Positions 1 through 9,252 are shown, counted from the first letter of the stretch. The stretch: 41,011 bases of DNA from Magnetococcales bacterium (GCA_015231295.1 JADGBU010000006.1:1-41011); one strand, 5' to 3'. Notes: generated by a model from the sequence alone, not told the origin. Made by a program: numbers and translations.

Positions 1-1087
1 GACCATCCCAGCGCAGAGGGAGCGGCTGTTCTGGCTCCAGGGCCATGAAGGTCGCGGCATCGGCCAGTTCCAGACGGAGCTTCCATGCCACCGCGTCGTC
101 GTGCCAGGAGAGCGTGGCGCGGATCAGTTCCAGCGGGACTCCCTCGCGGGTGATCGGGGGAATGCGGCCCGGAATGGAACTCTCCGGATGACGCAGATCC
201 CAATGAGCGATCCTCCGGGCCGAGGCGATATTCCGTGTCAGCAGCGAGAACTCCTGTTGCCGCGCGCCGGGGGAGACGGGCCAGGTGTCGGCGCGGGGCT
301 GGCTCTGTCCGGCGGTTGCGGCGTGGCGCAGTGACCAGGAGAAATTCCGTCGAATTTCGAGGGTGTCGTGATCGGGTTGGAGGCTTCGGGCCTCCAGCGA
401 TGCGCGCCAGGGTTGATGGCGCGTTGGTTCCACCCGGAGGGCGTGGCGGTGGGTGTGGGTTCGCTCCAGAGTCTGGGCGTATCGATGGGTGTGGGCGCGG
501 AGGAGAAGATCGGTCAATCGCTGGCAGTGGGTGGTTTCGAGTCGCAGAGACCAGAGGTGATGGTGAGGACGATGGGAGAACAGACCCAGATCGTGATCGC
601 TCCGGAGCGCGGTGTGCAGGGGAAAGCCGATCGGTTGCGTCCGTTGGGCGTTGACCACCGGGCGCGTCGCCTGGGGCAGCGTGAAACTCCGCCAGACCGC
701 CGATGACCAACCGGTTTCGTTGCTCCAGGAGCCCTGCGTCTGCCAGGTGATGGTGTCGTCGGACCATTGGCAGGTGAATGCCAGGGGCGATTGGTTGGAG
801 TAGCGGGGCAGCATGCGCAACTCGCCGATTTCGACCGGATTGGCCGCGCCGAAATCATACTGGAACCAGCAGGCGACCCCGGGACTGCCATTGTTCCAAT
901 AGCTGCTGGTATTGTTGTCGAACAGTTTGATGGCATCGACGTTGGCGTGACTGGCGGAGACGGTGCCGCCGGAGCAGAGATCCACACTGCCGCCCGGAGC
1001 ACGCATTTCCGCTTCGTAGAGGGAGATCAGATTGTTGGATCCGGCGGTGGATGCGGTGATGTGAACGCGCCAATAGCGATGGGCCAT
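1..1087 (-). CDS. Phage virion/tail-associated protein with discoidin (F5/8 type C)-like N-terminal region; partial, open at left window edge
   Basis: Manual translation of the minus strand from ATG at 1087 (MAHRYWRVHITASTAGSNNLISLYEAEMRAPGGSVDLCSGG...) gives no stop to position 1. Missing from the ORF track because no stop lies in the window. Starts 5 nt after the stop of the upstream phage ORF. Confidence 0.8.
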   Translation of the reverse strand, partial: MAHRYWRVHITASTAGSNNLISLYEAEMRAPGGSVDLCSGGTVSASHANVDAIKLFDNNTSSYWNNGSPGVACWFQYDFGAANPVEIGELRMLPRYSNQSPLAFTCQWSDDTITWQTQGSWSNETGWSSAVWRSFTLPQATRPVVNAQRTQPIGFPLHTALRSDHDLGLFSHRPHHHLWSLRLETTHCQRLTDLLLRAHTHRYAQTLERTHTHRHALRVEPTRHQPWRASLEARSLQPDHDTLEIRRNFSWSLRHAATAGQSQPRADTWPVSPGARQQEFSLLTRNIASARRIAHWDLRHPESSIPGRIPPITREGVPLELIRATLSWHDDAVAWKLRLELADAATFMALEPEQPLPLRWDG

Positions 1088-1092
1088 GAGAG

Positions 1093-2187
1093 TCATTCCG
1101 CTTGGGGTTGGAGTTGAAGCGTTTCGTATTGGGTGACGGGACTCTGGACCAGAGTCGCCGCCTGATCCTGATGAATGTTGGGCCAGAATCCGGTGTGATA
1201 GAGAAAATGGTTCGTTTCCCAGATCAGGCGATGGGTGCGGGAGTAGGTGTCGCCGAAAAGATTGGGCGGATGAATTCCGGGAATCGGGAAAACGACCTCT
1301 TTGCCGCCACTGTTGGCCGGGATAAAGGGAATGGTCGTTTCAAAGCCGAAGTCGGTGGATACCTGAAGACGAAGCCCGTTCCAGAGATTGGAACAGGCAC
1401 CCAGACCAAGCGTGAGGATCAGATTGGTGTAGAGTTTCCGCACCTCCTCGTTATGGGATAGGGGGGGATCGTCGGGCGGAGTGAGACCGTCGATGCTCTG
1501 TTTGGGCACGAAAGTTTCCAGGCCGGGACACTGGGCCGTGAAATGCAGATCGTAGGTCCAACCGGTGAGAGAGGCGTTCGGGGACCAGAGGACCGCCAGA
1601 ATCGGAAAACGGAAGCGCGCCAGGGCATTGCCGTTGGCGATCTCGTAATGGGCGGTATAGGGGATGCTGGTGCGCAGGAGCGTTTCCTGGATGGTGGTGT
1701 TGAGGTCTGGATGGATGGGGGTGGTCGTGAGTTCCCAGAACGGAATCGACAGATCATAATGTCCGGGGGAGATGGCGACGGGATCTCCCTCTTCCGCGTA
1801 ACGGCGGGGGTAGAGGGTTTCCAGGGATCGTCCTCCCTCCGTGACCAGATAGACCTGAAAGTCGTTGCGATGTCGTTGCAGAAACTCCCGTACCACCGGC
1901 ATGCTGAAGGTGAGAATGTAATAGGGGGCCTGATAGGTGAAACGGGCGATCAATCCCGGTGTGGCTTCGGTATAGGTCAGCACCGGATCGGCCCAGGAGT
2001 TGGCCTCGCAGAGAAACTCCCATTGCGTATCGAACAGACGGATGCTGACGCCCTCTTCGGAATCGGGGGCAAACTGGAAGCCGTCATCGCGGACAATGCG
2101 CAGATGATAGCTGAGTGCCGGGAAAGAGAATGCCGTGATCTGGTCAAAGGGGCCGGTATCGATCAAGGGCAGGATGGTATCGGGCAT
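1093..2187 (-). CDS. Phage-associated hypothetical protein (364 aa)
   Basis: Long ORF in a co-directional phage cluster, tightly spaced with the next gene. Confidence 0.75.
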   Translation of the reverse strand: MPDTILPLIDTGPFDQITAFSFPALSYHLRIVRDDGFQFAPDSEEGVSIRLFDTQWEFLCEANSWADPVLTYTEATPGLIARFTYQAPYYILTFSMPVVREFLQRHRNDFQVYLVTEGGRSLETLYPRRYAEEGDPVAISPGHYDLSIPFWELTTTPIHPDLNTTIQETLLRTSIPYTAHYEIANGNALARFRFPILAVLWSPNASLTGWTYDLHFTAQCPGLETFVPKQSIDGLTPPDDPPLSHNEEVRKLYTNLILTLGLGACSNLWNGLRLQVSTDFGFETTIPFIPANSGGKEVVFPIPGIHPPNLFGDTYSRTHRLIWETNHFLYHTGFWPNIHQDQAATLVQSPVTQYETLQLQPQAE

Positions 2188-2231
2188 GGGTTATTTTTAT
2201 GGTTGGAGTGGGCGGGGTGGGTGGTGAGTGG

Positions 2232-2381
2232 TGGGGTCCAGGGGCCATTGGCCCCTGGTGGGTCCAGGGCGAAGCCCTGGGAGATGATTCTTCAGGGTTC
2301 CCATTTTCAGGGGCTTCGCCCCTGGACCCCACCAGGGCTTCGCCCCTGGACCCCACCAGGGGGATAATCCCCCTGGACCCC
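2232..2381. repeat. Composite inverted/tandem palindromic intergenic repeat (GGGTCCAGGGGCCATTGGCCCCTGG... / ...GGGCTTCGCCCCTGGACCCCACCAG x2)
   Basis: Direct reading: one arm at 2233-2282, inverted copies at about 2309-2381, including a tandem duplication of about 25 nt. Confidence 0.85.
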
Positions 2382-3481
2382 TAATGCGCACCGGAAAATC
2401 TCAAGGTGATCTCCGGACAACAACCGGCAGGAGGCTGCTGATCACAAACCGCGTCGTCGGCCCGCTTGAGTTTCATCACCAGCTCCACCGGTCTGGCCAC
2501 ATCGATGTAGAGTTCGGGATTGTCCGGAGCCGAAATGCGCTCGGTCCGCACGACGCGGGACTCCTCCACATAGTGGAAACGGGGAGCCTGCTCCGCGCTG
2601 ACACAGTTGCGAACCGCGATCATCTCTTTGGTGGTCAACAAGGCGCGATCGGGCTGAACGCGCTCCTTGCACCGCTCCCAACAGGAGTGATCGGCCCGAG
2701 GGATATAACGATAGCCATCCCCTTCCCGGACGAAGGGTTCATCGTCCAGCGCGCGGAAACCGGTGCGCACTCCGGCATGGCTTGGCCAGAAATTCCGCGT
2801 GAAGGTGAGCTGATCCACCATTTCGGGACCGATGGCGATCACCCGAACCACCGGGATCGTGGCATCGTGAATGTTGCCGGCCAGCCAGGCGAGTTTCATC
2901 TCCCGGAACCACTCTGCGGAAAGTTGAGCCTCGCCGGAGTCGTAAACGATTTCGTAGAGGCTGTAACCGGGCGTGTACTCCACCACCAGGGCTCCGGTCA
3001 CGGCCTGGGGATGGTGGAAGGAGGCGGAATCCGGGTCATACTCCGGCAGCGGGAGTTCCTGTCCGTCTCGGTCATAAAAACGGGTGTGGTCGAGGATGCG
3101 GGCCTGGGGTCGGTCGTGAAAATGGCGCAATCGTTTGGAATGGGTCTGCACCCACACCAGGGTTTCGACCAGGGGTTCCTGTCGGCGTCCCAGCGGGAGG
3201 GGCACGCCTCCTTGCACCGTGAGTCGGCTGCGACTGGCGACCTCGCGGGAGCAGTAGAGTCGGACCCGTTTGCGACCGGGGGCGATCTGGATCAGGGCCT
3301 TGTCGAGCCAGGGGGCGTACTCTTCGAGGGCATCGGTACGGGTCCAGGCCGGGACCAGCACCGGACGCACCTGGAGCGGAACCGAACCCCGTTCTTCGAT
3401 TGCACGCAGTTCAAAGGATTCCGGATGGCTCTGGGCCTGGGGTGCGAAATCGAGCCGGAGTTCCGTTTGCAGGCTGGTCAT
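2381..3481 (-). CDS. Phage-associated hypothetical protein (366 aa), possible virion component
   Basis: Long ORF co-directional with the phage structural genes; 3' end abuts the repeat block. Confidence 0.75.
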   Translation of the reverse strand: MTSLQTELRLDFAPQAQSHPESFELRAIEERGSVPLQVRPVLVPAWTRTDALEEYAPWLDKALIQIAPGRKRVRLYCSREVASRSRLTVQGGVPLPLGRRQEPLVETLVWVQTHSKRLRHFHDRPQARILDHTRFYDRDGQELPLPEYDPDSASFHHPQAVTGALVVEYTPGYSLYEIVYDSGEAQLSAEWFREMKLAWLAGNIHDATIPVVRVIAIGPEMVDQLTFTRNFWPSHAGVRTGFRALDDEPFVREGDGYRYIPRADHSCWERCKERVQPDRALLTTKEMIAVRNCVSAEQAPRFHYVEESRVVRTERISAPDNPELYIDVARPVELVMKLKRADDAVCDQQPPAGCCPEITLRFSGAH

Positions 3482-4506
3482 TCACTCTCTCCGCTGATGG
3501 CCACGATCACCTTGTTGCCGGAACGGCTGTTGGCTCCGGCGGGCACCACCCGTTTTTCCCAGATGGCGATCGCCGCCGGATGGGTGGTCCAGGTGATGGT
3601 ATCGCCGCTGCTCCAGGTTCCGCCCCACGGGGGGGATCCTCCGGCGAGGGTGAAGTAGGGTTTGGAGAAGGTGGGATTGTTGGGGGCGAAGGTCGCGCCG
3701 ATGGAGCCGCTGCCCACGTTGCCCAGGGTGTTGCCCGCGCAGGTGAACTGGGTGGCGTTGGTGAAGGTGAGGGTCCAGGTCTGCTCGACGGTGCCGATGT
3801 GATCGCCGCTCACCGGCGACTGGGTTTCGTCATAGCTTCCGGCAGCCGAGGACTCCTGCCAGCCGCTCACCGAGGCGGCGATATCCGCGCCTTCCAGCAC
3901 CGAGGCGACTTTGGTGGCGGTGGACAGATAGTTGAAACCCACGGTGCTGCCGTTTTCGAGGGTCAGGGTGGCGAGGGTGCCGTTCCAGGAGACGCCGTTG
4001 CTGGCGGCCAGACGCAGGAACTCCGCGTTGCCGTCGATGGCCTCGACGCTGGTTTTGTCCGAGATGCGGATCAGATCCCCATCGCGGAAGATGGCATGTC
4101 CGGAGGCGTCGTTGCCGTTTTCCACGGTGACGGTCAGGAGGGTGTCTCCGCTCAGGAGGTCGGCGTCGAGATCCCCGGCCCCGTAGAACCGGGTATAACC
4201 GCTCGCCTGGGCCTGGGTATCGGTGTGGGTTCCGGCCATCAGCACCACGCTGTCGTCGCCGGGGGTGTGGGTTTCGACGAAAACGCGCGGATCGATCAGG
4301 GCCAGATCGTCGTCGTTGGCGATCTTGATGAAGGTTTTGCGATATTTGACCGATCCGGCGGTCCGTTCCGCCTGGGGCACGTCGGGCCAGACGTTGTTTT
4401 TAACGCCGTCCGGGATTTCATTGGCCGACATGGCCCCTCCGTTGCTGTTGCCGTCGTTGACGACCTGTGATTGATACCATTTGATTTCACTGGTCTGAAT
4501 GGCCAT
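3478..4506 (-). CDS. Phage tail/virion structural-like protein (342 aa)
   Basis: MAIQTSEIKWYQSQVVNDGNSNGG...; Gly/Thr/Ser-rich beta-type composition; 4-nt overlap with the following gene. Confidence 0.7.
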   Translation of the reverse strand: MAIQTSEIKWYQSQVVNDGNSNGGAMSANEIPDGVKNNVWPDVPQAERTAGSVKYRKTFIKIANDDDLALIDPRVFVETHTPGDDSVVLMAGTHTDTQAQASGYTRFYGAGDLDADLLSGDTLLTVTVENGNDASGHAIFRDGDLIRISDKTSVEAIDGNAEFLRLAASNGVSWNGTLATLTLENGSTVGFNYLSTATKVASVLEGADIAASVSGWQESSAAGSYDETQSPVSGDHIGTVEQTWTLTFTNATQFTCAGNTLGNVGSGSIGATFAPNNPTFSKPYFTLAGGSPPWGGTWSSGDTITWTTHPAAIAIWEKRVVPAGANSRSGNKVIVAISGESE

Positions 4507-4580
4507 GTCTTACGCTCCATGGATTCCGAATGGATGGTTGAGGCCGGGGGATCGCGCCCCCGGCGGATGAAGGGGGACCG

Positions 4581-4946
4581 TCACACCAGCAGCAGCCGGA
4601 TGGTGGCGGTATAGCGGTCGTGACCCGGCCACAGCGGGGTCACGGAGAGCGCGGGAGGGGTGTCGTGGCGGAACATGACCGTTCCGCTCCAGTTCTCCCA
4701 GATCAGGGTGAAGGAGGCTCCGGGCTGTGCGGCCAACACGGCCAGAGCCTCCACGGTGGAGCGATCCAACCAGGCCGCGTCGCTCTGGGCCACCAGGGTG
4801 ACAGGGGTGCCACCTTTGCGCGGTTGGGCCCAGATCACCGGTTTTCCGCCCAGAGTGCGGACCACCGTCTGTTCGACGGGCGCGGCGTCATGGCGATCGT
4901 TCCACATCAGGCCGTCGGGCAACGGCACCTCTTCGAGCTGTTTCAT
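4581..4946 (-). CDS. Phage-associated hypothetical protein (121 aa)
   Basis: MKQLEEVPLPDGLMWNDRHDAAPVEQTVVRTLGGKPVIWAQPRKGGTPVTL...; virion-cluster position. Confidence 0.7.
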   Translation of the reverse strand: MKQLEEVPLPDGLMWNDRHDAAPVEQTVVRTLGGKPVIWAQPRKGGTPVTLVAQSDAAWLDRSTVEALAVLAAQPGASFTLIWENWSGTVMFRHDTPPALSVTPLWPGHDRYTATIRLLLV

Positions 4947-4974
4947 GGCGACTTTCCTCTCTTGCGGACAGCGG

Positions 4975-5403
4975 TCAGGATCCCCCCGTCACGATGCGGG
5001 TGGCGAAACGGAGGGGAAACAGGGCCGCGCCCGGCACGAAACGGGCTCCCGGGGTGGTGATGAGTCGCAACGGGCCATGTTCGGGAGAGGGACTCCAGCC
5101 GATCAACGCCCGACAGACCCGCAGCAACAGCGGTCCCGCCTCTGCCCGTTCTCCGTCCCCCCCTTCGGCTTCCCGGAGATTGCGGATCGTCACCACCACC
5201 AGCCATCGTTGTTCCAGGGCCTGCTCTCCGGCGGCGTGGAGCAGGGGTTCGTGACCGTCGAAGATCAGATGCAGGGCGGGCGTGGCACCGGTGCGCGCGG
5301 TGATGCCGTTCAACTCCCGTGCGCCCTGCACCTGACGACACTCCGGAAGGGTGCTGCGCAACCGTTCCAGAATCGGTTGTTCGGCGGCGAAGAGAGTGTC
5401 CAT
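4975..5403 (-). CDS. Phage gp37-like protein
   Basis: Start chosen at MDTLFAAEQPILERLRSTLPECRQVQGARELNGI; located directly after the gp36-like gene as in Mu-like clusters. Confidence 0.65.
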   Translation of the reverse strand: MDTLFAAEQPILERLRSTLPECRQVQGARELNGITARTGATPALHLIFDGHEPLLHAAGEQALEQRWLVVVTIRNLREAEGGDGERAEAGPLLLRVCRALIGWSPSPEHGPLRLITTPGARFVPGAALFPLRFATRIVTGGS

Positions 5404-5404
5404 G

Positions 5405-5905
5405 TCAGACGAACCCCCGGAGCGTCCAGTCATCGAAGCGTCGCGGCGGGGCGTCGAAGGCCGGCGCGCCGACCCCGGTCACTCCGCCTCCCGGCAGCGC
5501 GATTCGTCCCGCCGCCAGCTCCCGCAGCCATTCCAGGGCCTGGGCGTGACCCTTCTGGACCTCTTCCGGCACCCGCTCCCGATGCAGCAGACGCCGGGCG
5601 ATGGCACCGCAGAGGCGGGGCAGGGGGCTTTGGGCCACCTGATCCGCCGTCAGGGGCAGCGCGTGCCGCAGGGCCAGATGGGATTCCATCAGCCGTGAGG
5701 CGTCGGCGATCGCCCGTTCGATGGCCAGCAGACCGGCATCGGCGGCGGCGATTTCGGTCGGGGAGAAGTCGTCGCGACTCTCTCCGCCGATGGTGCGGCG
5801 CATCAGTTCTCCCGAGACCGGGGCCAGCTCCTCCGGAACCGACACCTGAGCCAGCTCCCGGGCTCCGAACCAGATCAGCAGGGCTTCAGCCGTGGTCAGA
5901 TTCAT
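5405..5905 (-). CDS. Phage gp36-like protein (DUF1320-like)
   Basis: MNLTTAEALLIWFGARELAQVSVPEE...IERAIADASRLMESHLALRHALPL; characteristic layout and position after the capsid gene. The 395-aa ORF in the track is an unlikely upstream extension. Confidence 0.7.
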   Translation of the reverse strand: MNLTTAEALLIWFGARELAQVSVPEELAPVSGELMRRTIGGESRDDFSPTEIAAADAGLLAIERAIADASRLMESHLALRHALPLTADQVAQSPLPRLCGAIARRLLHRERVPEEVQKGHAQALEWLRELAAGRIALPGGGVTGVGAPAFDAPPRRFDDWTLRGFV

Positions 5906-6104
5906 CGTTCGGGCTCCCGTTGTGATCGGGCCGTTTGCGGCGCGCCCGGATGGGTGGAGTCGGAGTCGATTCCGGAAGGCACGGACGCACGGCTCCGAGG
6001 GCCAGGAGCGGCTGGGCCGTTTCCGGATCCAGGGAGAGGGTGGCTCCGGGACGGAAACAGATGCCGTCGTGACGTAACGGGGTGACAACCCGGAAGCTGG
6101 CCAT
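5886..6104 (-). CDS. Small phage-associated hypothetical protein (72 aa)
   Basis: MASFRVVTPLRHDGICFRPGATLSLDPETAQPLLALGAVRP; between capsid and gp36-like genes, overlaps the start of the latter. Confidence 0.6.
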   Translation of the reverse strand: MASFRVVTPLRHDGICFRPGATLSLDPETAQPLLALGAVRPCLPESTPTPPIRARRKRPDHNGSPNDESDHG

Positions 6105-6108
6105 GGGA

Positions 6109-7056
6109 TCAGGCCGGATTGCGGATCAGAAAACCGGAGAGAATGCCGGTCAGCACCGGCACCCGCTCGTAGGTCACGGGATAGATCCAGCTTTTGGCGT
6201 TGTTCTCGTAGTAGGGCCGCTCCACCAGGGGATGGCCCTGCATGGTGTAGGTGTAGCCGAAGGAGGGATCCTCCATGCCGGAGCTTTTGGGCGGGGTATA
6301 GGCCAGGATGGCGTGATTGCCCCAGATGTCGATATCGGCACCGGCGTCGTCGAAGGCCACCGCCTTGCCGACCACCACGGTTTGCAGATCCCACAGCGCG
6401 GCGAGCATATCCGGCGTCACCGAGTCGCGGCTGGTGTATTTGAACCGTTCCACCACCTGGGGATGGCTCTTGAGGGCGGTGAAGGCGCGCGCCGACAACA
6501 GCAGGGTGTTGGGATAGATGCCCACCGACGCCCGGACCGCTTCTCGTCCGGCGTCGATGTCGGCGGAGGGGTTGGAGGCGCCATCGCTCCATTGGTCGGT
6601 GCCGGAGAGGGTGAGTTTATGGTTGTCGTCGTAGTGATCGGGATTGGTGGCGAGGTTCGCCTGATCGTACTCCAGGGTCAGGGAGAGGGCGCGCAACGCC
6701 CCGGCCACCGAGCGTTGCGCCAGATTGACGCCGGGAGCGCGGCTGGCGTCGCGTTGATATTCGCGGGGCACCTGGGCTTCGAGGGAGTCTTGGACCAGGG
6801 CGAAACTTTTGCCCAGAAAGCCGAATTGAATGCGACGGGTGGCCGTGCCGGGGGCGCGGCGCACCTGATAGAGCTTGAAGCTTTCGCGACCGAACTCCAG
6901 CACCTGACCGCCGGAGACCAGTACCGGCACTTTGGGAAAGAGGGCCTGACCCACATGTTCGGCGTGGCGGTAGCCCTGGGCGATTTCGGTCAACACCGGG
7001 TCGATGACCCGCACCTGATTGGGAGACATGAGCATGGGAATGAAAACTCCTGGCAA
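6109..7056 (-). CDS. Phage major capsid protein (Mu-like)
   Basis: 315 aa; DPVLTEIAQGYRHAEHVGQALFPKVPVLVSGGQVLEFGRESFKLYQ... typical capsid N-arm; flanked by protease, decoration and gp36-like genes. Confidence 0.8.
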   Translation of the reverse strand: MPGVFIPMLMSPNQVRVIDPVLTEIAQGYRHAEHVGQALFPKVPVLVSGGQVLEFGRESFKLYQVRRAPGTATRRIQFGFLGKSFALVQDSLEAQVPREYQRDASRAPGVNLAQRSVAGALRALSLTLEYDQANLATNPDHYDDNHKLTLSGTDQWSDGASNPSADIDAGREAVRASVGIYPNTLLLSARAFTALKSHPQVVERFKYTSRDSVTPDMLAALWDLQTVVVGKAVAFDDAGADIDIWGNHAILAYTPPKSSGMEDPSFGYTYTMQGHPLVERPYYENNAKSWIYPVTYERVPVLTGILSGFLIRNPA

Positions 7057-7100
7057 GGATGGATGGAGTACGCGTCGTGGATCGGTTGGTCCGGTCCGGA

Positions 7101-7520
7101 TCAGCGACGCAGGAGAATTTCGATGAATTCGCCCGCGCCGGAGGCCGGTTGCAGGGCGTCGCCGAGGACGAATTCCGGGGGATCGCCCCCTTCGAGGATC
7201 GTTCCGTTGGCGGCGGAGCTGGTGACGGCGGTGGCTCCGGCGGCGAGGCGCAGGCTGCCGGTGGCGGGAATCACCCGACCCTGATCATCGGTGATCAGGG
7301 GGGCTCCGAGGGTGATGGCGGCTCCGGATTCGGCCACGGCGGTGCCATGCGTGACCACGGCCAGGGCAGTGCCCTGGGTGGCGGCGGTCATGGCGATTCC
7401 CATGGGTTTGGCACCCTGGGCGGCGATCGGCGCGCCGTTGAAACCGACGGCGCGACAGGCAGAGACGCTGGCGGTGGCCACGACGGTCAGGGTGAGAACG
7501 GAAATGCTTTGCTGGCTCAT
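7101..7520 (-). CDS. DUF2190-like capsid decoration/cement protein
   Basis: MSQQSISVLTLTVVATASVSACRAVGFNG..., small Ala/Gly/Thr-rich protein between protease and capsid. Confidence 0.6.
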   Translation of the reverse strand: MSQQSISVLTLTVVATASVSACRAVGFNGAPIAAQGAKPMGIAMTAATQGTALAVVTHGTAVAESGAAITLGAPLITDDQGRVIPATGSLRLAAGATAVTSSAANGTILEGGDPPEFVLGDALQPASGAGEFIEILLRR

Positions 7521-7537
7521 GGGGAAGGGCTCCTGGT

Positions 7538-8053
7538 TTACGCGCCGACGGTCAGGGCGGCGGTGAGATAGTCGGTGTTGTGGGTGTTGGCGTAGGCGAG
7601 AATGCGGGCATGGGTTGCCAGGGCCGAGGGTTCCGCGCTGTAGCCGTTGGGAAGCTGAAAGCGGATCGCCTCCGCGCCGGAACGGGTGGCCGGGGCGTGT
7701 TCGGCGTAATCGACCTGCCGGGGCAGCTCCTTGAGAAACCCTTCGAGAAAGGCGCGCCGCCCCTGATTTTCGGCGAACTCCACCACGCCGGAGTCGGAGA
7801 GGAAGACCAGAAAGGCGATCAGTCCCTCCCGGAAACGGGGCAGGATGCGACCTTCGGCGATCAGGTCATCGACGAAGGCGGCGGCCTTGATCTGACGCTG
7901 TTGGGTTTCGGCCTGACGCAGGCTCTCTTCGCGGGTGGTGATCTGTTGGGCCTGTTCGGCGAAACGGGCCTCGCGGGCGGCCAGTTCCTGTTCCTGCCGG
8001 GCCAGTTGTTCGTGTCGGTGTTGCCACTCTTGCGCTTCTTGGGTGTTGTGCAT
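7538..8053 (-). CDS. Nested scaffold protein (Mu gpZ-like) from an internal start of the protease gene
   Basis: Internal ATG at 8053 (MHNTQEAQEWQHRHEQLARQEQE...) preceded by GGAG with 6-nt spacing; nested scaffold genes are known for Mu gpI/Z. Confidence 0.5.
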   Translation of the reverse strand: MHNTQEAQEWQHRHEQLARQEQELAAREARFAEQAQQITTREESLRQAETQQRQIKAAAFVDDLIAEGRILPRFREGLIAFLVFLSDSGVVEFAENQGRRAFLEGFLKELPRQVDYAEHAPATRSGAEAIRFQLPNGYSAEPSALATHARILAYANTHNTDYLTAALTVGA

Positions 8054-8560
8054 GCCAGACTCCAGGGAGGGTTGAGGCGTGACGGCTGAGTGCCACGCCG
8101 GGGATGGGGCCAAGGATTCCCCCACGGCCAGAGCCGATGGCCCGTCGTGCTCGTGGAACGATACCTGGGGCATGCCCTTGACCGCCGGAGGCTGTGCTCC
8201 GAGCAGTCCCACATGGCGCGGATAGTAGACGCCAGGGACCGGGTTGCCGGGACCGTCCGGGGTGTAGAAACTGGTGGAGACGTTGCGATAGCGTCCCCCG
8301 TTGACCAGCTCGATCACTTTGGGATCGAGATCGGTCAGGGTGGCCATGAGGGTGCCGTCTCGCAAAGAGAGTGCGGCCACCCAGCCCCAGGCCGGGGCGT
8401 CGTGACGCGGGTGTCCGATGACCAGCGGTGCTTTCCAGCGTACCGGGTCATAGGCTGCGACCGTGCGTTCCAGGTCGGCATCGGTGATGACCAGAGTCGT
8501 TCCGCTCATGTCCGCGTGACGACCCGACTTGAAAATGGAGATGACAGGAGATGCGTTCAT
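7538..8560 (-). CDS. Mu gpI-like prohead protease with in-frame scaffold domain
   Basis: VRWKAPLVIGHPRHDAPAWGWVAALSLRDGTLMATLTDLDPKVIELVNGGRYRNVSTSFYTP, followed by a Gln/Glu-rich coiled coil and C-terminal domain. Confidence 0.8.
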   Translation of the reverse strand: MNASPVISIFKSGRHADMSGTTLVITDADLERTVAAYDPVRWKAPLVIGHPRHDAPAWGWVAALSLRDGTLMATLTDLDPKVIELVNGGRYRNVSTSFYTPDGPGNPVPGVYYPRHVGLLGAQPPAVKGMPQVSFHEHDGPSALAVGESLAPSPAWHSAVTPQPSLESGMHNTQEAQEWQHRHEQLARQEQELAAREARFAEQAQQITTREESLRQAETQQRQIKAAAFVDDLIAEGRILPRFREGLIAFLVFLSDSGVVEFAENQGRRAFLEGFLKELPRQVDYAEHAPATRSGAEAIRFQLPNGYSAEPSALATHARILAYANTHNTDYLTAALTVGA

Positions 8561-8732
8561 GGACAGGGAGTATGGATGGCGACGGGGGAAATGATCAGGT
8601 GCAGTGGTGCGGCATTTTTTTTTCCAATCGTTTTCCCGGTTCCGTGTGATAGAATTGTTCCGGTGGCGCGTTTCCCGGGGCGAGGGGGGGAGAGCTGCCA
8701 GGGATCATTCTCTAAAAATGTGTGAGGGATTT

Positions 8733-9245
8733 ATGGGTCAATCTCACGATCAGGTTCCCGCGATGCAGGAAATTGAACTGGATAACCCGATGGGCGCGGT
8801 GGAAGAGTTCACCATCAGCCAGGATTGGAACGCCGAACGGACCAACGAATACGAACTCTGGGCGGAAATGCCCGGACAATGGGGCCAACAACGATTGTGG
8901 GTCGCTTTCCACGAAGAGACCGGTTATCTGCAGTTCAACGCCTACATGAACCTCAAGATTCCGCAACGGTTCATGGCCATGGCGGCCCAGACCATCACCC
9001 TCATGAACGAACGGGTCTGGCTCGGTCATTTCGAGATCTGGCACGAGGAGCGCACGCCGGTTTTCCGGGTGGTGTTGCCCCTGAGAGGTGCGGAACTGCG
9101 TCCGGAACAGCTCGAAGATGTCATCGCCGCCATCGAAGAGGAGACCGAACGGTTTCATCCGGCGTTGCAATGGGTGGTCTGGGGTGGCAAAACGCCGGAA
9201 GAGGCCATCGCCGCTGCCATGGTCGATACCGAAGGCGAAGCCTGA
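8733..9245 (+). CDS. YbjN-like / type III secretion chaperone-fold protein
   Basis: MGQSHDQVPAMQEIELDNPMGAVEEFTISQDWNAERTNEYELWAEMPGQWG...; start chosen at ATG 8733. Confidence 0.55.
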   Translation: MGQSHDQVPAMQEIELDNPMGAVEEFTISQDWNAERTNEYELWAEMPGQWGQQRLWVAFHEETGYLQFNAYMNLKIPQRFMAMAAQTITLMNERVWLGHFEIWHEERTPVFRVVLPLRGAELRPEQLEDVIAAIEEETERFHPALQWVVWGGKTPEEAIAAAMVDTEGEA

Positions 9246-9252
9246 ACGCATC

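Noticed and set aside
2200-2385. Possible CRISPR array from short repeated units
   Set aside because: The repeat units are palindromic and abutting with no unique spacers of regular length; they match dispersed intergenic repeats.
2384-3658. 424-aa plus-strand ORF in the phage region
   Set aside because: Antisense to two co-directional phage genes with plausible starts and coupling.
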